From positions 17,866,001-17,930,000 of the forward strand of contig CATNEN010000038.1 in the NCBI GenBank assembly GCA_950097015.1: DNA of 64,000 bases, in the 5' to 3' direction. The position numbers and the translations under genes are program-made. This document shows positions 36,945 to 49,900 of the stretch, in pieces. The stretch is from Macrostomum hystrix. Its lineage: Eukaryota > Platyhelminthes > Macrostomidae. The notes under the pieces are model-generated. The model worked only from the letters and a program-made list of their open reading frames with translations, was not told the origin of the DNA and searched no databases. Numbering within the stretch: position 1 is the stretch's first letter; each line of letters begins with the position of its first letter.

Positions 36945-37240
36945 ACTACACCTGTCCCAATTGGGTCAGATGTGCAGCCGACAGCACAGCCGCAGCTATT
37001 GCGCTGCGCATCTGAAGGCTGCGTACGGCTGTTCAGTCCATGGACTGGGGGGACGCCACACCTACCCTCAATTATCCCAGCTAATGCTGGTACCCATTTA
37101 ACGGCTGGGTGAACTGAAGCAATGCAGAGTTAAGTGTCTTGCTAAAGGACACAAATTGTTCCAGTGGAGTCGGGAATCGAACCCCCGACCTTCAAGTCGT
37201 GAGTCCGACGCTCTAACCACTAGGCTACAACCTCTAGTGC
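36945..37240 (-). mobile_element. SINE family A, best copy, tRNA-derived
   Basis: Read on the minus strand: tRNA-like head with A box TAGCCTAGTGGTTAGAGCG and B box GGGGGTTCGATTCCCGACTC, then a body with CAAGACACTTAAC, GCATTGCTTCAGTTCACCCA, AAATGGGTACC and CAGCATTAGCTGGG, then CCCAGTCCATGGACTGAACA and CGCAGCCTTCAGATGCGCAG. Body words of this kind recur in tRNA-derived SINEs of several invertebrate phyla (from memory). The head alone looks like a tRNA but lacks a proper acceptor stem and continues into the body. Confidence 0.88.
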
Positions 37241-39078
37241 CTGCCTAAATGAATTATTAAATGAAATACTATGTTAGTTTCATAATTGAATAACATTTTG
37301 CATCATTAACGTTATCCCACTTTTGTAAGAATTTCTTATTTTCCCTATATAGCCTAAACTATCGCTCCATTGGATTCTTTGTATGATATTTCAAGGGTTC
37401 AAAACATATTTTCAGTTAAATGGAATGGATACTTGTAACCAGTTTGTATAGTTTGCATTGGGATTACTTTCACTTAAAAGAGTCTCGTCCTTTTCTCAAA
37501 AGAATCCTTCGCATAATTCTTATTTCTCTCCCTTTATACTTCGTCCTTCTCGCTGTCTTAAGTATCTGAAGTGTAGTATGTCTTCTATTGTAGTCTAAAT
37601 TTTATACGAGGTAGCTGGTTGTCTTAGTGGGTTGTCTCTCGTAGCATTTCTGTTTGGTTGTGCTACTTTTTATTCTTGTACTTTTCTTTCTTTTGTTTGC
37701 TTATCCTGGTGTATCTAAAGTATCTATAATTCGTCGACAAATGCATTCAATAACCTTAAAAGTAAAGGCTAGCTTTTTCGCATATTTTGTTTATCGCCTC
37801 CTGAGTACCAAAATGTGCGATCTATGGGCTCATAATTATTTCCTATAGAAGACATATTTCGATATTTTCATAGTAAGCTCATTTAATAATTGAATAGACT
37901 TTTGAATCATCAATAAATGTTTGCTAATGCTGAACTGTCATACCTGTCTTGCTCACTCGTTTGTGAGCTGAGCTCTTTACACTCTTCGTTAATCACTTTT
38001 ATCAGCCGTGGGTTTCATCTTGCATTTGCCTAGTAGATTCATTAGCAAATTTCTCTTTAAAAGACAAATACTGTTGGCTGTAGTGTAGACAGTTCGTTTG
38101 CTGATCGACTTATTTGACTGGCGCTTCTGATATTAATGGGAGTTTTATGCTTAGTTCACAATGGCCAGTTAGTGTTTTTATATACGAGGGTTTATTCTAA
38201 TATGAAAGTAAATATGACACTCAGATTAGAGACCTTGAATAACGATCCTTCAGCGCTTCCTGTGCCAGTCAGTTAGTCACTAATCGTTAGGCTCACATTT
38301 CCATTAGTGCGACGCATTGTGGAATGCTGTGTGCGACCCTACTTGCTTAGTACTCATAATATTAGTACATCACAGTTTTTTAGTGATTTGGAATTTAGAA
38401 AAAAGGTAAAACGGAAACTTTTAGGATAAGTAGTCGGATACAAATTATTTTTAACTGCAGTGATTTGTGATAAAATTCAGCAAATAAATGTGATTAAATA
38501 TCAGGTGCGCTTACTCGTATATTTAGCAGTAGTAAATTTCAATAAATTCTTTTCTAGACGCGTAATCCTGGACTAAAAGCAAAAATTTGAATAAAAGTAA
38601 CTTTGAACACGTAAATGAAAATTTTGCGCGCAGTACAGAACAATAGTCTATTAGTTTTTATCTGATTGAGTTGGCGCTTCTAGATATGTGCTGCTTCAGT
38701 GAGTTTGAGTACAAAACCACAAGCATTTACACGTTTGCATTGTTGGAGAAAGAATAAAGGAAACAATGTATTAAGTGTTCTTTCCTAGCCATACAGAAAT
38801 TGACAGATCATTTCATATGTTATCAACAAGTGTAATTTTTCTATCGATCTGGGTTTTTGATCTATAGTTATTTGGCGAGACGATAAATGATGACTGCAAA
38901 GGCAAAATAATTCAGAATTGTGTAGATGTGCTTCAGCGCTATACTTGGCGTCGCAAAGGTTCAGGATGGCATTAGAAAATTAAGAAAGAAAACATATTTC
39001 CTAATTCATTATCGCCCTGACAAGTTTTTTTATAACTGGCAGAGCGTCAGCAGTGGGCAATATGAATTTTATACAAGC
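37241..39078. other. Gene-free stretch
   Basis: AT-rich with pyrimidine-rich patches near 37480-37560. No gene recognised. TACTCGTA at 38512. Confidence 0.4.
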
Positions 39079-39654
39079 TTATACCAGACTGCGCTCATAA
39101 ATCTTACACTCGCAAAGCACATAGGGATCTATGGTTGTCTGACGACAGCGCAATAGCCTGTCACGCTCTCGTGTGGCCTCTCCAGTTGACCCTGGCACGC
39201 GCTTCTCTCGCATCTTGGCCCCAGTAGCGTAATAAATAAAACGCGGATCCGCTGGTCCAATAGGCGGCTGTTTTGCTGCACCTGGTCCCGGCCTTGCACT
39301 GGTTGCACTTATCAATGTTGCCGGCGCTGTGCACTCCGCCTGGCCGAAGCACAATAGTTTAAGACAGTTGCAAGCTGTGCCATCTGCGCTAGCGCAGTCT
39401 GTAAGTACACGATAAACTGGTCGTTTCAAATGTTCCACCACTTGCACCTCGTCGTAGTCTGCAAAGTTAAGAGGCCTAGTTGCAGCAGCTTCCACTGCTG
39501 CCGCCTGCCTGTCGACGTTTGTTGCGGATCGTTTCTCTTTAACGCCAAACTTGCGCTGCAAACGCTTTGCATCAGATGGGTCCAGCTTGCCTGTGCCGCT
39601 CTCGTCGTCGCTTGTCATTTCTTCATCTAAAATGTCAAGGAAACATTTTTTCAT
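39079..39654 (-). CDS. Unrecognised protein, up to 191 aa
   Basis: An isolated open frame with coding-like composition (GC-rich in an AT-rich region). It starts MKKCFLDILDEEM at ATG 39654; alternatively, an acceptor-like TTGACATTTTAG ending near 39629 would make it an internal or last exon. It has an acidic start, a charged stretch (DAKRLQRKFGVKEKR), a D/E- and V-rich stretch (ADYDEVQVVEHLKRPVYRVL), an odd Ala/Pro-rich middle and a basic end with CRQTTIDPYVLCECKIYER. Six or more cysteines lie in the second half. I know no homologue. No upstream exon is evident. Confidence 0.45.
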   Translation of the reverse strand: MKKCFLDILDEEMTSDDESGTGKLDPSDAKRLQRKFGVKEKRSATNVDRQAAAVEAAATRPLNFADYDEVQVVEHLKRPVYRVLTDCASADGTACNCLKLLCFGQAECTAPATLISATSARPGPGAAKQPPIGPADPRFIYYATGAKMREKRVPGSTGEATRERDRLLRCRQTTIDPYVLCECKIYERSLV

Positions 39655-42600
39655 TGACAATTTTTTTAAAAAGTTACACTTATTCGTAAATCAGTTTTAC
39701 GAATCAGGGGTTCTTGATGTCCCAGTTGATGGCGGGTCCTTACGCAATTACTATTGAGGTTCTTAGTTTTCAAGATTGTCGCAACTTTAATTATTGAAAT
39801 ATTCTTGAGATACTTGGTACTTATGGACTATGTTGCTAAGTTTCCGTTTGAGTCGCAATTTGATTTGATTTGTTTTCTTTGATCCGCTTTGTGCCTATGG
39901 AAAATGCCTGCAGCCAAAGAAATGACATAAATATCATTATATCAATAAAATAATTGGGTGAATATTTTTGAGCCTCTTTTCTGGTTTCAAAAAAGTATTT
40001 TGGCTCGATTTCCTCGAACAATTCCCTCGAGCAAATGCATCTCTAATCTTTATTAATTCTATAGTTAGACGTTTTGGCGCCTTCGGCTCCACTGGGCGCC
40101 AGGGCTGACAAGCTTGGTCTGCAGGGACGGATTCACCGTTGTGCAGTCGGTCAGCGCCCGCGTTATAATTGCCGCTCAGTCACGCCCCTTACACGCGGGC
40201 TGCTTTCTGTCCACCGAATTACTTCCTTCACTTTTTTGTTTTTGTTTGACTCTAAATCCATTTTTAATTTCTAAAAAATATATTATATCATTTATTATTA
40301 TATATATGTATGCATATGTCCAAATGCTGTATCGCGATCTCAGGGTACTCATTTCTGTCCGGGACTAACCATAGATCACACCATAAGGTACATAGTTTAT
40401 CCAGTTGGAGGTGGGATTGAAAAACTGACTCATTTTGAGCTGAAAAGTAAATTAGAGCCAGAGACAGGAATTAACTAATGTCGACTCCCGGTTCCAAACC
40501 TTCTCTATCTTCCCTCCCAATCTCCCACCCCAAATTTGCCGCTACTAAGTCTGAGTCTGTCAATCCACATTGCAGGCACGCACACGCAGTGTGTGCCTCT
40601 AGGAGTAGGAAGACATATTGCCAAACGAGTGTTGGGCGCATAAATGAACTGCCGAGATAGACCCGCGTGCGGCCAGCACCCCTCAGTTAGGCTGATGAGG
40701 TGGATTGAGTTGTCCGCTTCTCATTTCGCCTTGCTTTCCAACGACCGCATGGGAAATGGAATGAAAATGAAAATAGAGGGCCGGCTGGCTGGGGCTCGGC
40801 GATCAGCAACGCTGGTTTCGGCGTCATTAACATGGAGCGCGGGTGGGCCAAGGGTGCACGGTGGACGATTGGAAATGGGGAAGTAGCACAGCAGAGCGGA
40901 ACACGAGCACGTAATGTGGCCTGTGTAATAGCTAGCTTGGTCGGCATGACTAGGGATCTAGAGCTTCGTTAGCTGGCTGGGTTCTCGAGCAAAGAAGGTC
41001 TCTTTTTGATTAGCCTCGTCTGCTCCCACTTTTTCTTGTCTCTTTCTCTCCTCGCTCCCGTTTTTTTGCCTCCTCCGACGCCGGATTGAACCCTATCTCT
41101 TTCTTTGTATCTTCTAGGCCTGCGCCGTGTTTGAGTCGTTTTAATTTAAGAAATTTAAAGAAGCTTTAGACTGTACTAAAAGACAGTAAGAGAATGGATG
41201 CTGGCAGAAGCCTACTAGTTTCTAATATAGCTAGATTTTGTATGTTGGTGTTACTAGCTCTCTGTCTTGATTAGGGGAAGCTTTTAGTCTTCTCCATCTA
41301 GTATTTCTGTCTCGACTAGATTGAGGTTAGAATGATGAGGTGGCTGCAAAGGAAACTGGCGGCCAAATTAGCATTGCTAGGTATCCGAGCACGCCTCTCC
41401 TGCTTTACGTGCCCCCCTGTCTCCTAATCCCCGTCTCAGTAAGTAACTCAGTAAGTAACTTTCGCATTCCCCTTCACTTCACTTCACCACGCTGACAATC
41501 TTTTCCCGGGGGCTGTTTCTCTTCTCGATTTTTTCTTACTACCTCGCTTCACCTTTCACTATTAGTTTTTGACTCAGTCTACAAATTCCTGCACAAATGC
41601 ATGTCGTGCGCTGTCAGATTTTTAACCCATTCTGAATTCACCTTTGATATGAAAGGTGCACGCCCAGAATGTTAGTCTATTCCTGTGTCTTTCTATCTAT
41701 CTGGTTTAGCGCTCTCGCGGATTCCTGCACTTATCCATGGTTCCTTTCAAAATCAAAAGCAGTTGAAGTATTAGTTGTCTAAATATTTCATATCGGGTGC
41801 TGCATTTTTTAGTCGGATTGTCGGACTTGCATTTAATATTTTCTGTGTTCTGTACTATTTAAAAAGCTATCGAGATCTCGCGTTTTATGGCGTAGCTTAA
41901 ACAAATATATAATTCTATAAGTGCTTATTATCTCAATCTATTTTTAGTTTTATTTTCTTAAGTGTTAAACTTAACCCTGTTAGCAAAATTACATAGTTTA
42001 GCTTTCTTTTTACTGTAGTTTACTTGTCAAAGCTGCAGTAAAGCGATATTTTTTCAGTTTTAGACTAACATAAACTGTGGTTCAACTGCCTCGTTTTCTT
42101 TCATTTACTGATTTCCCAAGCGATAACAGAAGCTTGCAAAAGACGCAAAAAGGAAACTATAAATATTGATAGTTGGCTTTTGCCTTATCTTTCCTAGCAT
42201 GGCTTATCCTCCACTGAAAGCAAACAAGAAGCACCAGATGCTTATCCAAACTATAGGAAGTTAGATTTTAAAGTAAGTTTTGCTCTATATTTTTGGCTGA
42301 TGTAACAGAAGAATCCTCATGTTCAACGTTAATATCACAGCTTAAATAATTATACGATATAACGAGTCGGCAGATGGTGTGCTAGCTCGTAGTGAGTTAA
42401 GCGTAATCCGGTGTATTGCGAATTAAGGCAATATTCTGGCTGAATTGTCTCTTAATGCCGTGGAATGCTTTCAATCCTTTTTTATTTCTAGTTGCATTTA
42501 AGCGATACTATAACAAATTTTTAATTATAAAGCAAGACGATATACGTTAGCTAAAGCTAATTGCTATGTGATGCATTCAGGCAAACTATAGTTCGTCAAA

Positions 42601-45079
42601 TGAACGACAGGCCCCTTATTCCTAGAACGCAAACTAACAGTAAGCTGTAAGATTTAAAGCTCACGTTGGATCATTTCTAATATTTTAATTCATCAGACTA
42701 CATAAAATGTTCAAATACTCGTATAGTACGAAATTCAGAAGCAAGTATACAAAGCAACACTCACAAATGTTGATAAAACCAACGGTGCCAAGAAATAAGA
42801 AGAGATTTGCTGCTCGCATGTCACAGCTTCCTCTGTTGTCGCTGCCTCTAATGAACTCGTGTTTCTAGTCAGTTGGCTTTCGTTTCAGTTTGATTAAGCT
42901 TTTAAAATATCTGCTGCTAGCTAAAATAGATTAATAGTTCTGGTGTTGAAAAATCTGGAGGATTGTTGCTAGCGTCGGTGGTCAGGCGGCCATTATTATT
43001 CGCGAAAGAATTTCTAACGGTTCATTGGCTATGGAAGCCTCGCACGCACGGTACGCCGGTAACTGAGTTGGTTGAGGTGGAGTTTGCTGGATTTTCTGGC
43101 CCTAAACTAAGGTGAGTGGAAGCGGAGCAGGAATGCTTAAGTGTAAATGTATATATATTGTGTATATAGAAGGCGGATTTGTGAAACGCGAATTATCGAT
43201 TTGTTCTATCCGGGCGTCCTATCCTGGGCTATTTTGTGCCAGCGCACTACTAGGTAAGGGGGGAGGAACCTATACTCTTTCTCTCCAAACGAGCCCCTTA
43301 CTGTGTGTCCCTCTTGTGCACTGGCTCCTCTTTATGCGATACGCTGGGTTTAACCTTTCTTCTCAAGCAGTCGGATTAACGAGAACGCTGAGCTTTCTCT
43401 TACTCTTCAAGTCTCGAAAAACTGGTAGCGTCTAGGGCTGCAGAGAAAAATATAAATTGAAGATTCGAGGCGGTTTTGACAGCCCAGTCTGTTGTTGGGG
43501 GTACTATGTATATGCTGGTGCTCGATCTGAACAGATCAAAATCTCAGTGACAACTGACTCTGCGCTTCTGTCTGCAATGTTAATGCCGACGTCTTGTCTT
43601 ATGTTGTAGAACTATCTCATTTCCTTCGTCCTGTGCTAAATGCCATCCAAGTTTAATGATGCATAATCTTATCCTTTATTAGTGTCTTCTGTTCGTACAA
43701 AGTGAGTTCTAACGAACACTTTGAGTCTCCTATTTGCCAGACCAGTATTGACCAACCAGAGTGCGCCCTCCGCTATTTTCAGTTTCTCACCAAAGAATTC
43801 TCCCCACGGTAATCTATATTGACAAGGCTAAGACAGATTGTCTTAATTATTAATTCATGAAGTACCAAATTGCCCCCCAATAGTAATAAATAATTTTAGC
43901 AATTGTACAAAGGTTACTAAGATTATAAAACTATTTTCTTCTGCCTTCTAAATGGTCCTAAGTTATTTTGTTACTGTGTTGTTTGGAGGACTTTAATTTT
44001 TTCGCCGCATAGTAGATTAACAACAGCTCAAAGGCAGCATTGGCGGAATTATGGCATTAATATTTATATCGAACACGCATTCAAGGCAGCGACCTACTTG
44101 AATGTTTATTTCGAGTTAGTTTTCTCTCCACTTTATAGTACTGCGTTAAAAAGCTTGCTAAATAACCATAGCTGCTGTTCTCTTATCCCCATTGTATCAA
44201 AACCGATTTAGTTGCCGAATTCATGATGAATCCTTAGAGTTGTTTCCTATTGAGAAAGCATTTTTTACTCCCTACCCGGTTCCGAAGTCTCTTACATCGG
44301 GGTACTGAGATTCAGTCAGAGTCTGGCTATATGCATAATTGAATAAGAAAGATTTGCTTGGAAACTCCCGCACTGGCAATGTAAGATTGTCTGCAAGGAA
44401 AACTTGACCTAAATAATAAGGCCCCAGCAATTGATTGTAGCAGTATTCGGAGCTCAGGCAGGAATGACTGTGGCCTGTTGGCAGCGAACCAAAATTGAAA
44501 CTGTGCCGAAATTCTTTCGGCAATGGATTATGCCCTCTCTCTCCCTCTCCTCATTCTCGCTCCCAGTCCAATCCTCAGTGGAATTGTCCTAAGCCTTGCA
44601 ACGTTCCACTCATAAGTCGTCCAGTAGTCCTGGTCTACTTTAATTTCCCACCAGCAGTTGCAATGTGAACTGCGGGTTGATAGGCAGGGTCGCGCCCGCG
44701 ACTGGCCTCCCCCTCTCCCACGCGATCGCGCCATTATGCTGATGAAGGAAGGCATGGAAGTCGAATTGAGCCACAGCTTGGTGTGAGCAGGGTTTGGCAA
44801 AGAGGCTTCTCTCATCTCTGGCAGCTGCGCGTCGTCCGTGTCAGAATGCCAGAATGCCAGTGATGAATGACTAGGAGATCAGGAATTTGGGATGGAAGAG
44901 GACGCTTCTGCAGTACCTCCTGTGTATGCTTATATATTTTTATGCCCTCAATCGGGCATTCGGGTTGACAAAATAGACTCTCTGTCTGCATGTTCGTTCC
45001 TATCTTACGAGCGGAATTTTTATGCATTTCGGCTTCGTTTGTTGCTGTCTATTCCGGTGCAAATCAGTTTTGTTTGTTC
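39655..45079. other. Long gene-free stretch
   Basis: Mostly AT-rich. GC-richer islands at 40070-40240, 40640-40960 and 44530-44830 have short ORFs without recognisable domains or consistent splice signals. A donor-like AAGGTGAGTGG at 43109-43119 could end a 5' UTR exon of HAT1. TACTCGTA at 42716. Confidence 0.4.
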
Positions 45080-45664
45080 AGTTATATCAGGGGTCGGCAA
45101 ACTTATTAGCTAGCGGGCCAAATAGAGAACCTAAAAGACGACAGCGGGCTGCATTGACTGTAAAGATATGAGACAATGTAGAGATGAGACACGGGAGAGA
45201 TAAGAAGCGGGAGAGTTGAGACAGGGGAGAGATGAGACACGGGAGAGTTGAGACACGGGAGAGATGAGACACGGGAGAGATGAGACGCGGGAGAGTTCAG
45301 ACAGGGGAGAGATGAGACACGGGAGAGATGAGACACAGGAGAGATGAGACACAGGTGAGATGAGACAGGGAAGAGACGAGACACTGGAGAGATGAGACGG
45401 GAGAGATGAGACACGGGAGAGATGAGACACGGGAGAGATGAGACACGGAGCGATGAGACGCGGGAGAGTTCAGACAGGGGAGAGATGAGACACGGGAGAG
45501 AAAGGACACAGGGGACAGGGGAGCGATGAGACAGGGGAGAGATATTACAGCGGAGAGACGAGACAGGATACTGTAGATGTCGGAATGGGCAACGGGCCGG
45601 ATTTGGGAGCTTCGAGGGCCGCATCTGGCCCGCGGGCCGGAGTTTGCCGACCCCTGAGTTATAT
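45080..45664. mobile_element. hAT-type MITE with internal minisatellite and 8-bp target duplication
   Basis: The element at 45088-45656 (569 bp) begins CAGGGGTCGGCAAACT and ends AGTTTGCCGACCCCTG, perfect 16-bp inverted ends. AGTTATAT directly flanks both sides (45080-45087, 45657-45664), the 8-bp duplication typical of hAT transposases. The inner ends are GC-rich (GGCCCGCGGGCCGG). There is no transposase, so it must be moved in trans. The interior 45172-45545 is a minisatellite of CACGGGAGAGATGAGA, the reverse complement of the arrays at 10.1 and 48.3 kb. Confidence 0.95.
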
Positions 45665-46859
45665 ATTTATAGTTAGTTAAATTTCTAATGCGGCTTTTCG
45701 CTTTGAAGCACGTCGGTTTAGCAATGCACTGTCGTCCCTAAAAAATGTTATGGCAAAGATTTCACCAATCTCAACCCTCTTAAATGTTGTTTAAACATTG
45801 TGCCAGAAGTCACGTGACTTATCCTTTGTCAGGGAGCAACGTACGGAACTTATTATTATCGCGAAGCCTTTTAAAATTTCGTAGTTTACCTGCAACTGCT
45901 CATATAATTTTTTTTCCTTGCCTGTACCTGATTCAGTAGTCAGTAATTCAATAGTAAACTTGTCAACAACAATCAAAGCTTGCTAACCTAGTCGGCATCA
46001 GCACAGATTTTGAATGGACTCATGATATGAGTCCATCAACTCATAATACTTTATCATAACAACTCCCAGCCTTATCTCGTGCAAATCACTAATTTTTGCC
46101 AGCAAGCAAGCAGGCAGTTGTATTTGCATTATTGCATATTGATGACGGATATTGGTCCTCATGAGTCAGCAAGTCGCTGCAGGAGCCCGTTTCAGTTGCT
46201 TGAAGCTATTTGCTAAGACTGCTTAAGCCTCCTCTTCTTGTCTCCTCTCTTTTTGTCGTCATCATCCTTTCTGTTTTATTTTCTTTCGCCCTATGAATAC
46301 TGCTTCTGTTAATTAAGCTTGACAGGTCTATCTTACCATCGACCATCGGTCCAACAGGCTTGCTTGAGTTATGGCCTAACCGTTACACTTCAGCTCATGT
46401 TACCACTCGGAAATGTCTCGACCTAGCTTTTGTAGGCTTCAGTTTATCTAGCCCGCATTTGACAAGTTTGGCTCTCTGCCTCTGCTCTGCCCCAGAGTTG
46501 AAGCTTACGCAATTGATTGCTTCAAATTACAGTATATGCAGTTCTTTGCACTAGCCTACTTCAGCAATAGTTCTTTGTTGCAATTCAGTGCATTTTCTCT
46601 GACCAAATTTTTGGTCAAAGTTAACCAAAGTTAATTAAAACATCAGTACATATACCACCAGAAGCGATAGTTGATACTGGAATTCGTATTTTTCACCCAA
46701 AAAAGAGTAAATTATACTCTTTTGAACTTAAATCAATCTCTCAAAATGGTTTAACTCTGCTACTGCGCCAGATTATGCTGAGCTGTTTATTCTTAAAATG
46801 TTATGCCTGTGTTTCCTGCAAATACCTAACTCCTGTCATTATTTAATTTCTTATTTCAG
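45665..46859. other. Upstream flank of HAT1
   Basis: No coding signal. It ends in a strong acceptor (AATTTCTTATTTCAG, AG at 46858-46859), 57 nt before the HAT1 ATG. Confidence 0.45.
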
Positions 46860-46916
46860 CCTGTCTGCAATATCGATTAACTATTGGCAGTCAAAGAACT
46901 ACTTAAAAAAAACAAA

Positions 46917-49900
46917 ATGACACTGTTTGAGAACAGGGCTGAGCAGTACAAGGCTGACGGCAACAAGGCTATCAGCTTCAAGCTAGGTGAGTATTTTTTC
47001 TCTATTAGTAATCCGATTCTGCGTAACCATTTTAATATCGAAGCTCTTTGATTGGTCTGTGCTTTAAATTGTCCATGGTGGGGCTCTCTGATTGGTCTGT
47101 GCTTTACATTGTCCATGGTAGGGCTCTCTGATTGGTCTGTGCTTTACATTGTCCATGGTGGGGCTCTCTGATTGGTCTGTGCTTTACATTGTCCATGGTA
47201 GGGCTCTCTGATTGGTCTGTGCTTTACATTGTCCATGGTAGGGCTCTCTGATGGGTCTGTGCTTTGCATTGTCCATGGTGGGGCTCTCTGATTGGTCTGT
47301 GCTTTGCATTGTCCATGGTGGGGCTCTCTGATTGGTCTGTGCTTTGCATTGTCTATGGTGGGGCTCTCTGATGGGTCTGTGCTTTGCATTGTCTATGATG
47401 GGTCTCTCTGATGGGTCTGTGCTTTGCATTGTCCATGGTGGGGCTCTCTGATTGGTCTGTGCTTTGCATTGTCTATGGTGGGGCTCTCTGATGGGTCTGT
47501 GCTTTGCATTGTCCATGGTGGGGCTCTCTGATTGGTCTGTGCTTTGCATTGTCTATGGTGGGGCTCTCTGATTGGTCTGTGCTTTGCATTGTCCATGGTG
47601 GGGCTCTCTGATTGGTCTGTGCTTTACATTGTCTATGGTGGGGTTCCCTGATTGGTCAGGGATGTGTACACGGGTGTGTACACCTGCCAGGTCTTTCTCA
47701 TTGTCAGGCAGGGTACAGTTTAGTTGTACCATTGAAGTCGACCCTAATAGACATCACGCAAGTTTCCCAACAAGCCTCCAAGCCTTCTCTCAGTGACTGC
47801 GCCCCAATTGAATGAGGCCTCGTGTTATCTTCCGCATCTCTCATTTCGCATTCTCTGGGTATAATTGATTCCCTTTGTTATTATTTCACGGTCATTGCGC
47901 AGTTCTTAGTCGCCAATTGACTTTGTAATTTGTGATCAGCGGCGGGTCTTCGAATCCGTATAACCCTAGCTGCTCTTTTATATTGGTCTATTGCATTTCA
48001 GTTCGCTGCGCTGAAGATTTAGCTAATCCCGATGTGGCATTTCATCCGGACATGTGCCATCAGGTGTTCGGCGACAGGTGTGCGAAAATAGCTTCTACGT
48101 TTTTGTGCCTATTCAGCTATTTCATCTTTATTTTCACCTCTCGCTACTTCTCTTCAATAGTCAGTAGGCTAAATAGGATTTTTTATGACGAGGCCACAGT
48201 CATTTATGGCAGCGGTCAGCAAACTCCGGCCCGCCGGGCCAGATGCGGCCCTCGAAGCCCTGAATCCGGACTGTTGCCCCTTCCAACACCTACAGGATCT
48301 ACTCGCATCTCCCGTATCTCATCTCTCCCGTGTCTCATCTCTCCCGTGTCTCATCTCTCCCGTGTCTCATCTCTTCCGTTTCTCGTCTTTCCCGTGTCTC
48401 ATCCCTCCTGTGTGTCGTCTCTTTGGTGTCTCATCTCTCCCGTGTCTAATTTCTCCCATTTCTGATCTCTCCCCTGTCTAATCTCTCACGTATCTAATCT
48501 CTCACGTCGTGTCTCATCTCTCCCGTCGTGTCTCATCTCTCCTGTCGTGTCTCATCTCTCCCGTCGTGTCTCATCTCTCCTGTCGTGTCTCATCTCTCCC
48601 GTCGTGTCTCATCTCTCCCGTCGTGTCTCATCTCTCCCGTCGTGTCTCATCTCTCCCGTCGTGTCTCATCGCTCCGCGATCTCATATTTATACAGTAAAT
48701 TAGGTTCTCTCTTTGGCCCGCTGGCTGATAAGTTTTATTCGACCCAGAATGATTTGATTTATGACGCAGAACGATGCGCTAACGATGTGTAAACTGCAAT
48801 TGTCAATCAGGAAGTTGTGAACTGCTTTGTAACTCTACATCAGTTAGCTTAAGTCAGCCGCATAATTATATTCGTACTTTTTTCAGCGAGACCATTTTCG
48901 GCTATAAGAATCTGAGCATCAAAATCTACTTCGCCGCGTGCAGTCTAAAAATCTACCTGGCTGTTGAGTACAGCGAGAAGATTAATAAAGCTATTAGCGG
49001 AGGAGTTGAGGTAGGCGTTTAAATTATTTTACTTTGTTAGTCTTTTACTTCACCGTTAAATATTACGATTGTTTTTTTATTTTCAACAGGCAGATGACAT
49101 TTTAAATGCCCTGACTAACGACCTAATTCCACCGAATTACATCACCAACATGGATCAGTTTGCCGATGCTGTTGCCCGCGATGCCGATTTTAAACCTTTC
49201 GGCGTTTTGAAACACGCCTACACTACTGAAGATGGTAAGCTTGTTGTTGGCTTTTAGAGAATGTTGATGAGTGTACCATGAGTGTGGGGGATGAGTGTGC
49301 CATTAGAGTTAATGGCAAGTCATGAGAGTGGGTGATGAGTGTGCCATTAGAGTTAATGGCAAGTCATGAGAGTGGGTGATGAGTGTGCCATTAGAGTTAA
49401 TGGCAAGTTATGAGAGTGGGTGATGAGTGTGCCATTAGAGTTAATGGCAAGTTATGAGAGTGGGTGATGAGTGTGCCATTAGAGTTAATGGCAAGTCATG
49501 AGAGTGGGTGATGAGTGTGCCATTAGAGTTAATGGCAAGTCATGAGAGTGGGTGATGTGTGCCATTAGAGTTAATGGCAAGTCATGAGAGTGGGTGATGA
49601 GTGTACCATTAGAGTTAATGGCAAGTTATGAGAGTGGGTGATGAGTGTGCCATTAGAGTTAATGGCAAGTCATGAGAGTGGGTGATGAGTGTACCATTAG
49701 AGTTAATGGCAAGTCATGAGAGTGGGTGATGAGTGTGCCATTAGAGTTAATGGCAAGTCATGAGAGTGGGTGATGAGTGTGCCATTAGAGTTAATGGCAA
49801 GTCATGAGAGTGGGTGATGTGTGCCATTAGAGTTAATGGCAAGTCATGAGAGTGGGTGATGAGTGTACCATTAGAGTTAATGGCAAGTTATGAGAGTGGG

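Noticed and set aside
37175-37235. A tRNA gene on the minus strand
   Set aside because: A and B boxes are good, but the acceptor stem is not closed and the sequence runs into a SINE body shared with other copies.
40070-40960. GC-richer islands as possible genes
   Set aside because: Only short ORFs with no consistent frame or splice sites. They could be regulatory or UTR, but I cannot support a gene.
47144-47596. Overlapping minus-strand ORFs repeating SESPTMDNAKHRPIREP
   Set aside because: By-product of the 40-bp minisatellite in HAT1 intron 1.
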